Below are positions 41,460 to 48,857 of a DNA stretch of 54,288 nt, piece after piece. Within the stretch, counting starts at the first letter, position 1. Each line of letters starts with the position of its first letter. The notes below the pieces were generated by a model. The model saw nothing but the letters and a program-made list of their open reading frames with translations, was not told the origin of the DNA and did no database searches. Source of the stretch: Streptomyces sp. AC550_RSS872 (GTDB lineage Bacteria > Actinomycetota > Actinomycetes > Streptomycetales > Streptomycetaceae). The translations under genes were made by a program, and so were the position numbers. The stretch lies in NCBI RefSeq assembly GCF_019049285.1, contig NZ_JAGMUL010000014.1, positions 1 through 54,288 of the forward strand. Reading direction: 5' to 3'.

Positions 41460-41591
41460 CACCACCGGCACGTATCCAGCACATATGGGAGCGGGAAGCA
41501 CTGTGAACACATGAGAACTGCGGGGAGTGTTTCCCCAGTCAGACGCCCTGCGGCCCACATCTCCGCAGGTCAGCGCCTCGTCCCGGGAAAA
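41460..41591 (+). repeat. Conserved pre-core block, copy D
   Basis: Reads TCCAGCACATATGGGAGCGG then GAAGCACTGTGAACACATGA and GAACTGCGGGGAGTGTTTCC, with CAGGTCA at 41566-41572, 26 bases before the core. More diverged than B and C, which suggests an older element. Bases 41389-41459 before it hold no gene. Confidence 0.75.
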
Positions 41592-41627
41592 GTCCTAAAG
41601 CGGGTGTCGCAGGTTCGAATCCTGCCG
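41592..41627 (+). other. Attachment core, copy D
   Basis: TCCTAAAGCGGGTGTCGCAG and the following bases to CTGCCG match the tRNA core for 35 bases (41593-41627), then change to CGACACAG instead of GGGGCACA. The altered 3' end may be the original host flank or an older tRNA variant. Confidence 0.85.
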
Positions 41628-41653
41628 CGACACAGCAAAATGCCTGGTCAGAT

Positions 41654-41680
41654 GCCCTTCCGTCCATCGGACGGGAGGGC
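41654..41680 (+). terminator. Terminator carried behind core D
   Basis: GCCCTTCCGTCC pairs with GGACGGGAGGGC with one G-T pair around ATC, followed by CTTCGT. Same relative place as the tRNA terminator. Confidence 0.75.
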
Positions 41681-41718
41681 CTTCGTGCTCGCGGCACATA
41701 TATGGCACACATACGGCT

Positions 41719-42088
41719 GTGGGCGGAGGTGGGGAGCTGTGCGAGATTCCTGCGAAAGACGAACTGGCCCGGCGCCGGTACGAGAGGCTGGTCGCCCGGC
41801 TTGAGTCGCTGATGCTGGCCGCGCTGAGGCCGGAGTACGAGGGGTACTACGGGCAGCTGATCCTTGGCGCTGACGGTCTTGCGGAGATGGGCGAGCTCAA
41901 GGACGTCCGGCGTGCCGCCAGGGGGGCGGGACGGCGTCTGCTGGAAGACGACCACCCGCCTCGGCGGGAGGCTCTTCGTCCTCGACGAGCGCGAGGTGCC
42001 CGAGAGGATCGAGCGGTTGGCCGGGGATGCGGCCGCTGCTGCGATGGACCGGTTCCGGTACGAAAGCCGTGGGCTGCGTCTGACCTGA
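41719..42088 (+). pseudogene. Hypothetical helical protein, frameshifted
   Basis: GTG at 41719 opens LARRRYERLVARLESLMLAA and EGYYGQLILGADGLAEMGEL in one frame. At about 41,925-41,975 the coding pattern moves to another frame reading WKTTTRLGGRLFVLDEREVP then ERIERLAGDAAAAAMDRFRY and stop at 42088. Together they would make one ~120-residue protein. Family not recognised; it is either broken or affected by a sequencing indel. It is the first gene after core D. Confidence 0.5.
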
Positions 42089-42105
42089 TCCGAGGAAGAC
42101 GCAAG

Positions 42106-42141
42106 GGGGCACCCCACCGCATCAGCGCGGTGGGGTGCTCC
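42106..42141 (+). terminator. Hairpin terminator
   Basis: GGGGCACCCCACCGC pairs with GCGGTGGGGTGCTCC, with one mismatch, around a 6-base loop, 18 bases past the broken gene. Confidence 0.75.
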
Positions 42142-42159
42142 CTGCGGTAGGCCGGTGGT

Positions 42160-42370
42160 ATGCGGTACGCGCAGGTTGGCGGGCTGACCGCCGAGAGGCG
42201 ACGGCTTCGTGAGCGGATCGGGTACGTACGAGGCAGGTGAGCGGTTCGGCCGTGATGAGAGGACTGCGGTGATCGCTCTCGGGCCGGTGCCGGTGGCCGA
42301 GGACTGCCGTACTGTCGGAACCGCCGCCGGCCACCCCCGCGACCGCCTCCGGCTCGCCGCAACGGTCACT
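42160..42370 (+). pseudogene. IS630-type transposase N-terminal remnant
   Basis: MRYAQVGGLTAERRRLRER from ATG 42160 is the usual opening of actinobacterial IS630 transposases (MRYxxGGGLTAxER). That frame stops at 42240. The following pattern GTYEAGERFGRDERTAVIA and later RTVG is the HTH part in another frame. Only about 70 residues remain, with no DDE core. Confidence 0.6.
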
Positions 42371-42415
42371 TCCACAGGGTCACAAGCAGCCGGTAGGGGG
42401 TGAGGCTGAGGGCTG

Positions 42416-43690
42416 CTACTTGGTACCGACCGTGCGCAGTGTGGCGAGCACCAGTGCCCGGGTGACGGTGACGATGTCGCTCACGCGGACCTGTTCCTGT
42501 GGACCGTGTGCGAGGCGTACGTCGCCGGGGCCGTACTGGAGCGTGGGGATGCCCGCCCCGGAGTACAGTCGCAGGTCGCTGCCGTAGGGGGCGCCTCGTT
42601 CGGAAGGTCGCGGGCCGCCGGTGACGTCGGCGTGCGCGTCGGCGACCTGGGCCGTAAGCGGATGCCCGGCCGGCAGCCGTCCGCTGGCGAACTGTCCGCC
42701 GGGCCACGTCACCGTGGCGGGGTGGGAGCGCAGCCAGGGGTCGGCCGCGCAGGCTTCGGCCACGCACGCCTCCAGTTCGGCGCGTGCCTGGGCCGGATCC
42801 TCGCCCAGCCGGACGCCCAGTCTTCCCTCGGCCACCAGCAGGTCGGGCACGCTGCTGGCCCAGTCGCCGGATTGGACGGTACCGACGGACAGCGGGTAGG
42901 GGATGGGGTATTCGGACATGAGCGGGTCGGCGCCGACGTTGCGGCGGGCTTCCAGGTGGGCGAGCGCGCGGTGGATGGGCAGGTAGGCGTCGATGGCGCT
43001 CACTCCCACGTATCTGGTGCTGCCGTGGGTGGCCCGGCCGGGTACTTGGATGCGAAAGGTCAGGGCGCCGGCGTTCGCGGTCATGACCGCGCCGCTGGTC
43101 GGTTCGGTGATGATGCAGGCGTCGCCGGTGTGGCCGCGTTGGAGGGTGCCGAACGCCCCGAGTCCGCCGTCCTCTTCGCTGACTACGAAATGCGCGGACA
43201 CCTGGCCGCGCAGCCTTGCGCCCGCCTCCCGTATCGCGGCCAGGGCGGCGAGTATCGCCACCACCCCCGCCTTCATGTCGCACGCTCCACGTGCGTGCAC
43301 CACGTCCCCGGTAACCCGAGGGCGGAAGGGGTCACCCTCCCAACGCGCCAGGTCTCCGGAAGGGACGACGTCGACGTGCCCCTGGAGGATCAGGGTCGGC
43401 CCGTCGCCCTGGGGCGCCGTGCCGCCCACCAGGCCCCACGCCTCGGTGCGCGGGGCCTCGCTGCCGGGAAAACGGGGATGGTCACGTAGCTCGGGCAGGT
43501 TCATGGACCACAGGTCGACATCGAGGTCCATCCGCTGAAGATGCCGGGCAAGGACGTGCTGAACCTCGGACTCCGCGGCGCTCCCCGTCACGCTCGGAAC
43601 AGCGAGAAGTTCCAGCAGCAGCCGGGCGATGGCCGCCTCGTCCACCGCGGCCAGTGCCGAGGCTTCCACATCGCTCAGGCTTGCTGTCAT
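42416..43690 (-). CDS. M20-family metallopeptidase (ArgE/DapE type)
   Basis: 424-residue di-zinc hydrolase removing an acyl or amino acid group. Metal and catalytic motifs: LQGHVDVVPSGD, HARGACDMKAGVVAILAALA, VSEEDGGLGAFGTL and ITEPTSGAVMTANAGALTFR. The dimer/lid domain is at about 180-300. ATG at 43690 is chosen; ATG 43717 is possible. It is divergent from the Lrp regulator at 43860, which probably controls it, suggesting an amino-acid-related substrate. Cytoplasmic. Confidence 0.9.
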   Translation of the reverse strand: MTASLSDVEASALAAVDEAAIARLLLELLAVPSVTGSAAESEVQHVLARHLQRMDLDVDLWSMNLPELRDHPRFPGSEAPRTEAWGLVGGTAPQGDGPTLILQGHVDVVPSGDLARWEGDPFRPRVTGDVVHARGACDMKAGVVAILAALAAIREAGARLRGQVSAHFVVSEEDGGLGAFGTLQRGHTGDACIITEPTSGAVMTANAGALTFRIQVPGRATHGSTRYVGVSAIDAYLPIHRALAHLEARRNVGADPLMSEYPIPYPLSVGTVQSGDWASSVPDLLVAEGRLGVRLGEDPAQARAELEACVAEACAADPWLRSHPATVTWPGGQFASGRLPAGHPLTAQVADAHADVTGGPRPSERGAPYGSDLRLYSGAGIPTLQYGPGDVRLAHGPQEQVRVSDIVTVTRALVLATLRTVGTK

Positions 43691-43751
43691 CTCAACACTG
43701 CTCCCAGCACGTGACATCAGGACAAGCCGGAGACTATGTTCGGCGGATAAC

Positions 43752-43827
43752 GCAAGCAATCGCCATTTGCTGCTGCCTGCTGTCGTTTTCTTGCAAAGTC
43801 AGGGGGCTGGTGGCCATTTCTTGCGCT
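43752..43827. promoter_or_regulatory. Candidate Lrp sites between M20 peptidase and Lrp genes
   Basis: In the 169-bp divergent gap, GCAAGCAA (about 43752), TTTGC, TTCTTGCAAAG (about 43790) and TTCTTGCGC (about 43818) give repeated TTGC/GCAA half-sites at spacings of two to three helical turns. Lrp proteins bind such multiple weak palindromes. Inference only. Confidence 0.35.
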
Positions 43828-43859
43828 GGGCCGCAGGTTCTGACGTCTGGAGTGAGGTC

Positions 43860-44297
43860 ATGGACGCCATCGATCAAGCGATCATCCGGTACGTGCTGCA
43901 CGACGGACGGGCTACGTACGCCCAGATCGGCAAGGCGGCCGGGCTCTCCGCGCCCGCCGCCAAGCGGCGTCTCGACCGCCTCGTGGCTACCGGAGCGATC
44001 CGCGGTTTCACCGCTCTCGTCGATCCTCAGGCGTTGGCCTGGCATACCGAGGCTTTCGTCGAGGTCTACTGCGCCGGCAATCCCACCCCCGCCGAACTGC
44101 GCCAAGCCCTGGAGGCCATCCCCGAGGTCGTCGAAGCCTGTACCGTCTCCGGCGCCGCCGACGCAGTCGTCCACATCCTCGCCGGCGACATCCCCCACCT
44201 GGAACAGGCCATCCAACGCGTGCGCGCCACCGCTCCTGTGGAACGGACCGAGAGCGCCATCGTGCTCTCCCGGCTGTTGAACCGGCCTCGTGTGTGA
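43860..44297 (+). CDS. Lrp/AsnC-family regulator
   Basis: 145 residues. HTH MDAIDQAIIRYVLHDGRATY then IGKAAGLSAPAAKRRLDRLV, followed by the RAM ligand domain with EAFVEVYCAGNPTPAELRQA and VSGAADAVVHILAGDIPHLE. ATG at 43860 has GGAG and GAGG just ahead. It is divergent from one M20 peptidase and upstream of another, so it may adjust both to an amino acid. A strong hairpin follows. Confidence 0.9.
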   Translation: MDAIDQAIIRYVLHDGRATYAQIGKAAGLSAPAAKRRLDRLVATGAIRGFTALVDPQALAWHTEAFVEVYCAGNPTPAELRQALEAIPEVVEACTVSGAADAVVHILAGDIPHLEQAIQRVRATAPVERTESAIVLSRLLNRPRV

Positions 44298-44323
44298 TCG
44301 ACACCGTGGGACCACCGCGAGTG

Positions 44324-44349
44324 CCGAGGCCGGCGTCCGCCGGCCTCGG
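44324..44349 (+). terminator. Terminator after the Lrp gene
   Basis: CCGAGGCCGGCG pairs perfectly with CGCCGGCCTCGG with only TC between, 27 bases past the Lrp stop. Confidence 0.7.
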
Positions 44350-44497
44350 GCCGACGCAGCGGACCGGTGGTCGCCTCGGTGGCTACCGCAGGCACACATC
44401 ACGCGGCGTCTTCCTCCAGGGCGGCCACGGTCTCGGCGGCCTCACGGGCCCTCCGCTCAAGGCCGGGTTGGAGATCGGCTCGTGTAGCCTCCGGCGC

Positions 44498-45685
44498 ATG
44501 TCTTCCGCGCTGGACCACGCGATAATCGACAGGATTGCGGCCGAGATCGACGATGAGCTGATCGGGATGCGCCGCGACATCCACCGGCATCCCGATCTTG
44601 CCGGTGCGGAGCGGCGCACATCAGCACTGGTCGCCGAGCGGCTTCGCGCCGCGGGTCTGGCCGTCGTAACCGGCGTGGGCGGCCATGGTGTGGTGGCGGT
44701 GCTCGACGGTGCGGGTGAGGGCCCGACCGTCGCCTACCGGGCCGACATGGACGCGGTCGACGACGACGAACTGTTCGACTGTGCCTTCGCCTCGCAGGTC
44801 CCCGGGGCGGCCCACCTGTGCGGCCACGACCTGCACACGGCGATCGGGGTGGGTATCGCCTTGGTCCTCGCACGGCTGCGGAAGCAGCTGAACGGCCGGG
44901 TCGCCTTCTTCTTCCAGCCGGCCGAGGAGACGTGCGAGGGCGCCCGGGCGATGATCGAGGACGGGGTCCTGGAGCGGACCGCGCCGCGGGAGATCTACGC
45001 GCTGCACTGCGGCCCCACTCCAGTCGGCACGTTCGCGGTCGGGCCGGGTCAGCCGGGGCAAGACCGCTTCCGGATCGAGCTGGCGGGGCCGGGCGCCGCC
45101 GACGACGCCAAGCGGCTCGTCGCCATGATCGACGGATTGTCGACTGTCGGGCGCCCGCAGACGCCCGGACAGCTCCAGCAGCTCATGGACGACATGCAGA
45201 CCCCGGACGGCCCGCTGGCACGCTTTGTCTACGCCCTGTCCCATTCGAGCTCGGGCGATGATGGCGCGCGAGTGCACGCCTATCTGCGGGCCTGGCCGGA
45301 GAGCCGGTACGCCGAGATCCGTGAGGAGGTGCGGCGCTGGGTGGATGGGCTGCCCCGTGGGCGGGTGGAGTTCACCGAGCCTCCGTTGCCCGCCATGGTG
45401 TGCTCGCCGGAGCTCAACGCGGCGGCAGCCTCGTACCTGCGAGGCGCCCTCGGTGCGGACGCGGTCATGGAGTTGCACGCGGCGTATCCGTTCAACGGCG
45501 AGGACTTCGCGTACTTCCTGCACCAGGTGTCCGGAGCGATGTTCTACCTCGGCGTCGCCAACCCGGAAGCGGGCATCAACGGGGTCCCCCACTCCCCGGA
45601 CTTCGCTGCCGACGAGCACGCGATCGGGATCGGGGTCCGCGCGATGGCGGGGTTCCTGTCACACCGTCTCGACGCCCTCGCCTGA
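44498..45685 (+). CDS. M20D-type amidohydrolase (hippurate / N-acyl-amino-acid hydrolase group)
   Basis: 395-residue metal-dependent amidohydrolase. MRRDIHRHPDLAGAERRTSA opens it. Metal motifs are YRADMDAVDDDE, AAHLCGHDLHTAIGVGIALV (the Cys-Gly-His of the M20D group) and FFFQPAEETCEGARAMIEDG, with a C-terminal His region NGEDFAYFLHQVSGAMFYLG. ATG at 44498 matches the family start; the open frame upstream is not supported. The lid domain (about 180-290) is atypical and carries a SHSSSGDDGARVHAYLRAWP segment. It follows the Lrp gene after a terminator. Confidence 0.88.
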   Translation: MSSALDHAIIDRIAAEIDDELIGMRRDIHRHPDLAGAERRTSALVAERLRAAGLAVVTGVGGHGVVAVLDGAGEGPTVAYRADMDAVDDDELFDCAFASQVPGAAHLCGHDLHTAIGVGIALVLARLRKQLNGRVAFFFQPAEETCEGARAMIEDGVLERTAPREIYALHCGPTPVGTFAVGPGQPGQDRFRIELAGPGAADDAKRLVAMIDGLSTVGRPQTPGQLQQLMDDMQTPDGPLARFVYALSHSSSGDDGARVHAYLRAWPESRYAEIREEVRRWVDGLPRGRVEFTEPPLPAMVCSPELNAAAASYLRGALGADAVMELHAAYPFNGEDFAYFLHQVSGAMFYLGVANPEAGINGVPHSPDFAADEHAIGIGVRAMAGFLSHRLDALA

Positions 45686-45930
45686 GCTGCACCCGGTCGG
45701 CCGGGCAGCGCACCTCGCCAACGTGAGATGCAAAAATGCTCGCTGCCCGCGCAATGTCCTCGCGTGTGCCCATCGCATTCCCCTCCCTGGCCTGCACGTA
45801 TGACAGGACTCACCCCCGTCCGGCGGATGGGCCCTGACGCGTCACACGCCCGGCTCGGCCCCGTCGGACACCGATGCCACCGGCAGCAGGTCACGAGTCC
45901 GAATGGACAGTACGGGCGGCCGGCGGCCGC

Positions 45931-45968
45931 CGTGAGTCGTGAGTCGTGAGTCGTGAGTCGTGAGTCGT
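45931..45968. repeat. Five 7-bp direct repeats
   Basis: CGTGAGT is repeated five times without gaps (45931-45965), followed by CGT. It lies at the end of a decayed transposase. Bases 45686-45930 before it show no gene. Confidence 0.85.
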
Positions 45969-45979
45969 CCTGGCATGGT

Positions 45980-46320
45980 CGATGCATGGGACGCACGCGA
46001 ACGAGGGTGAGGACAGCCTGGACGAGGTTCGTGATTCGGGTTGTCGAGCAGCGGAGCTTGCGCAGGAGACGCCAGGACACGCCAGGGCTTGGGGGCGGCG
46101 ATGGCCTGTTCGACCAGTGCCCGCACCTTCGCATGGGACCGATTGACAGCCTGCCGGCCGGTGGAAAGACGGTCCCACCGGCCGCGGTACGGGCGGCGGA
46201 CCGTGCCACCCGCGCCCTGTTAGCCCTTGTCTGCCCAGCAGGTGATGCCGGCCTGGGCGAGGGCGTCGATGATGCCGTGCTCGCGTGCAGCCCGAATGTC
46301 ATGGACGGCGCCGGCCAATC
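45980..46320 (-). pseudogene. IS5-type transposase remnant
   Basis: In several leftward frames pieces of one DDE transposase are visible: REHGIIDALAQAGITCWAD near 46,290-46,230, SHAKVRALVEQAIAAPK near 46,125-46,080, and SWRLLRKLRCSTTRITNLVQ ending AVLTL near 46,070-45,995. Frame changes and missing parts show it is dead. It is not related to the intact IS at 30,200. Confidence 0.65.
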
Positions 46321-46405
46321 TCCCCGGCGTCTTCGTCCAGCGGATCGTGGAGCTCACCCCCGCTCAGGCCGCTGACAAACAGATCGAGAAGAGGACAGTA
46401 CGAGC

Positions 46406-47078
46406 ATGAGCACGACGATGGACACGCCCCGCGGCTGGACCCGCGACCAGATGGCCGCCCGCGCCGCCGCCGAACTCACCGACGGCTCCTACGTCAACCT
46501 CGGCAAGGCCTGCCCACACTCGTCCCCGGCCACCTCCCGCCCGGCGTGCAGGTGGTGCTGCACTCCGAGAACGGCTCCTCGGCACCGGCCGTTATCCGAC
46601 CGCCGACGAGGTCGACCCGGATCTCATCAACGCGGGCAAGGAGACCGTCACCGTCCTGCCGGGAGCCTCGTTCTTCGACTCGACCCTGTCCTTCGGCATG
46701 ATCCGCGGCGGTCACATAGACACCGCGGTGCTGGGCGCCATGCAGGTGCCGGAACGCGGTGACCTGGCCAACTGGATGATCCCCGGAAAGATGGTCAAGG
46801 GCATGGGCGGGGCGATGGACCTGGTCCACGGCGCCCGCCGGGTCATCGTCCTGATGGAGCACACCGCCAAGGACGGCAGCCCGAAGATCCTGACCGAGTG
46901 CACCCTGCCGCTCACCGGCGCACGGTGCGTCCACCGCGTCATCACCGACCTCGGCGTCCTCGACATCACGCCCGACGGCCTCGCCGTCGTCGAGACCGCA
47001 CCCGGCATCCCCCTCGACGAGATCACCGCGAAGACGGCCGCGCGCCTGCGGACCGACGCCGTCATCGCCGCCTGCTGA
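46406..47078 (+). pseudogene. scoB: 3-oxoacid CoA-transferase subunit B, frameshifted
   Basis: Starts [20 protein letters not shown] then VNLG in the ATG 46406 frame, moves at about 46,505 to [20 protein letters not shown] plus ENG, and at about 46,580 to YPTADEV-like [20 protein letters not shown]. From there it is intact: [20 protein letters not shown] with the catalytic-region wording, [20 protein letters not shown], and stop at 47078. Two frameshifts in the first 60 codons disable it. The partner subunit A gene is absent; upstream is a transposase remnant. Intact, it would move CoA from succinyl-CoA to acetoacetate or 3-oxoadipate. Confidence 0.8.
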
Positions 47079-47150
47079 ACGCGGTCGTCCACGACCCCGC
47101 TCGCAGGTTCGGGCAGCGGCCCGTCACCACTGCCTCCATCACTGGCCAAA

Positions 47151-47180
47151 GGGGGCGCGCAAGGCGTCTTGAGCGCCCCC
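47151..47180 (+). terminator. Terminator after the scoB remnant
   Basis: GGGGGCGC pairs with GCGCCCCC, and inside it CAAG pairs with CTTG, followed by TGTT. A good hairpin between converging genes. Bases 47181-47335 hold nothing I recognise. Confidence 0.75.
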
Positions 47181-47335
47181 TGTTCCAGGTCCTTCTGGCT
47201 CCGCTTCGGTCGCCGGGCCGTACGGACGGCCTCGGTTCCTTTCGCCAAGCACTGCGCCGATCAGGCAACGGCTGATCGAACCTGAAATCGCGTCAGCTCC
47301 TCATGGACGGAGCAGGGAACTTTGGCGGGTTCGCC

Positions 47336-48070
47336 TCACGGGTGGTACGGCGTGTGGGTGATGGAGGAGATCCTGAGATAGCGGGCGCCGTCAGCGGTGG
47401 CCCAGGTGGAGGAGTCCGGGTTGCCGGGCCAGTCACCGCCGACCGCTATGTTGGCGATGAAGCGCAGGCCCGTTCCGGACGGGGCCCTGTACCAGGTGGT
47501 GCCCGTGATGACGCCGTCCACGGCGAAATCGATGTGGTCCGGGAACCAGCTGAACGAGTACGTGTGGTACGAGTTTGTCCAGCCGGAGGAGTTCGTCTTC
47601 GAGAACTGCTCCTGGACGTTATTGACGTCGTGGGACGTTTGGTAGACGACACCCGGGTTCTGTCCCACGATCTCAGCGGCGTCGAATTCGGGCAGCCACG
47701 GATTCAGGTACGCCGCCCATACCGCCGGCAACAGTCCCCGTCCGTTGGGCATGTTCGCGGTGAAGCTGTATGTGCCGTACCCGTACAGCGCCGTCGACTC
47801 CACACGGCCTGAGTGGTAGACCCCGCCCCCGGCGTTGTACGCCTTGATCACCAGAGTGTTGCCCTCGTACCAGACGCAGTCCGGCCGGTACGTCTGCAAC
47901 TCGTTGTTGGCGGTCCACCTTGCGTTGATCTTGTTCCAGGAGTTCACGGTCACTGGGGTGCCCCAGGAAGCGGCCCGTGCGGTCTGCGCACCCAGCATCA
48001 GCGCGGGGGGCACGGCCAGTGCGGCACCGAGTATGCGTCTGCGGCTCGGCCTGGCGAGGTGGGGGGACAT
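47336..48070 (-). CDS. Secreted glycoside hydrolase family 16 enzyme
   Basis: 244 residues. A twin-arginine-like signal peptide (RPSRRRILGAALAVPPALML with GAQTARA, cleavage after ARA) directs export. The catalytic motif ExDxxE is PEFDAAEIVG, with nucleophile Glu128, Asp130 and acid/base Glu133. Supporting strands are GYGTYSFTANMPNGRGLLPA and YHTYSFSWFPDHIDFAVDGV. GH16 enzymes cut beta-1,3 or mixed glucans, agar or related chains; which one cannot be told. ATG at 48070 has GGAG six bases ahead. No sugar-binding module follows. Confidence 0.87.
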   Translation of the reverse strand: MSPHLARPSRRRILGAALAVPPALMLGAQTARAASWGTPVTVNSWNKINARWTANNELQTYRPDCVWYEGNTLVIKAYNAGGGVYHSGRVESTALYGYGTYSFTANMPNGRGLLPAVWAAYLNPWLPEFDAAEIVGQNPGVVYQTSHDVNNVQEQFSKTNSSGWTNSYHTYSFSWFPDHIDFAVDGVITGTTWYRAPSGTGLRFIANIAVGGDWPGNPDSSTWATADGARYLRISSITHTPYHP

Positions 48071-48462
48071 CGCGGCTCCATTGCTTGGATGAACGAAGGG
48101 GCGTGGGAGCGATCCCGCGCCCCACGTATCGCTGGACTGTAGGAGTCCGTTTGATCGTTGACAAGATGTGCCGCGTGGGCCGATGCATGCCTTTGGAAGT
48201 TGAACGAGCCCGGTGGGCAACCGGCCCTCCGACGATCGCGAGCCACCCGGTGATTCCAGTGGAGCCAAATGATCTTCCACGAGAGGGCGCGCCCCAGGGC
48301 GTGCCGGCCATGTCCGAGCACCCGGCCCGCGTGGGAGATCAGTCGGGTATCGGCCGCGGTGAGGACGGCGGAGCGACCATGCAGGCGTAGGCAGTGGGAC
48401 CGCCACAGTGATCAGCCCGGCGCCAGACCGCCGAGTGCGGGGTCACCTCCGCGGCGGTCCGC
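48071..48462. other. Gap upstream of the GH16 gene without recognised gene
   Basis: Open frames here are composition artefacts with no family pattern. The AT-rich GTTTGATCGTTGACAAGATG near 48,150 could hold a promoter. Nothing else is seen. Confidence 0.5.
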
Positions 48463-48491
48463 ACGATCGATCGATGTGATCACCCGATCGT
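48463..48491. promoter_or_regulatory. Inverted repeat upstream of the prenyl-synthetase operon
   Basis: ACGATCG at 48463-48469 and CGATCGT at 48485-48491 are perfect mirror arms around 15 bases that include GATCGATGTGATCA. It lies about 90 bases before the first gene of the operon, where its promoter should be. The regulator is unknown. Confidence 0.4.
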
Positions 48492-48578
48492 GAGTTCTCC
48501 GGACTCCCGCCCGATGTGACGCGATGCTCAACGGGACGGCGCGTGACCGGCGCCGCCCGGATGGGGGTGGGGAAGAGC

Positions 48579-48857
48579 ATGACGCGAGAAACGGGACGGC
48601 GCGGAGGCCTGGACGAGCAGGCGGTGCTGCTGGCGGCCGGGCTGGCCGATCTGGCCGTGAGCACGCTGGGGTCGGCTGTCGGCGCGGTGCGGGGACTGTT
48701 GCGCCGTTCGGACGCCGCGGAGCTCGCCGCGCAGGCCGAGCACGACCTCGCGGCGCGTGGGCGCCTGGTGCTGGACCGGTACGCCGCCGTGCCCCCGGCC
48801 CACCTGGAGATCCTCGCCCGGCACGTGTCGGCCCGGAAGAACGCCGATGATGACTGA
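48579..48857 (+). CDS. Small helical protein of the prenyl-synthetase operon
   Basis: 92 residues from ATG 48579, with GGGGAAG ahead. The first half is a weakly hydrophobic helix (DEQAVLLAAGLADLAVSTLG, then SAVGAVRGLLRRSDAAELAA). The second half is charged (QAEHDLAARGRLVLDRYAAV). It could attach to membrane or to the neighbouring enzymes. Its last codons overlap the start of the polyprenyl synthetase gene by 11 bases, so the two are coupled. I recall similar small proteins beside such synthetases in other streptomycetes, but no function is known to me. Confidence 0.75.
   Translation: MTRETGRRGGLDEQAVLLAAGLADLAVSTLGSAVGAVRGLLRRSDAAELAAQAEHDLAARGRLVLDRYAAVPPAHLEILARHVSARKNADDD

Noticed and set aside
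23367..41627. Additional tRNA-Arg genes at cores A, B and D
   Set aside because: The 5' half with acceptor strand, D arm and anticodon stem is missing in each; only the 3' half is present.
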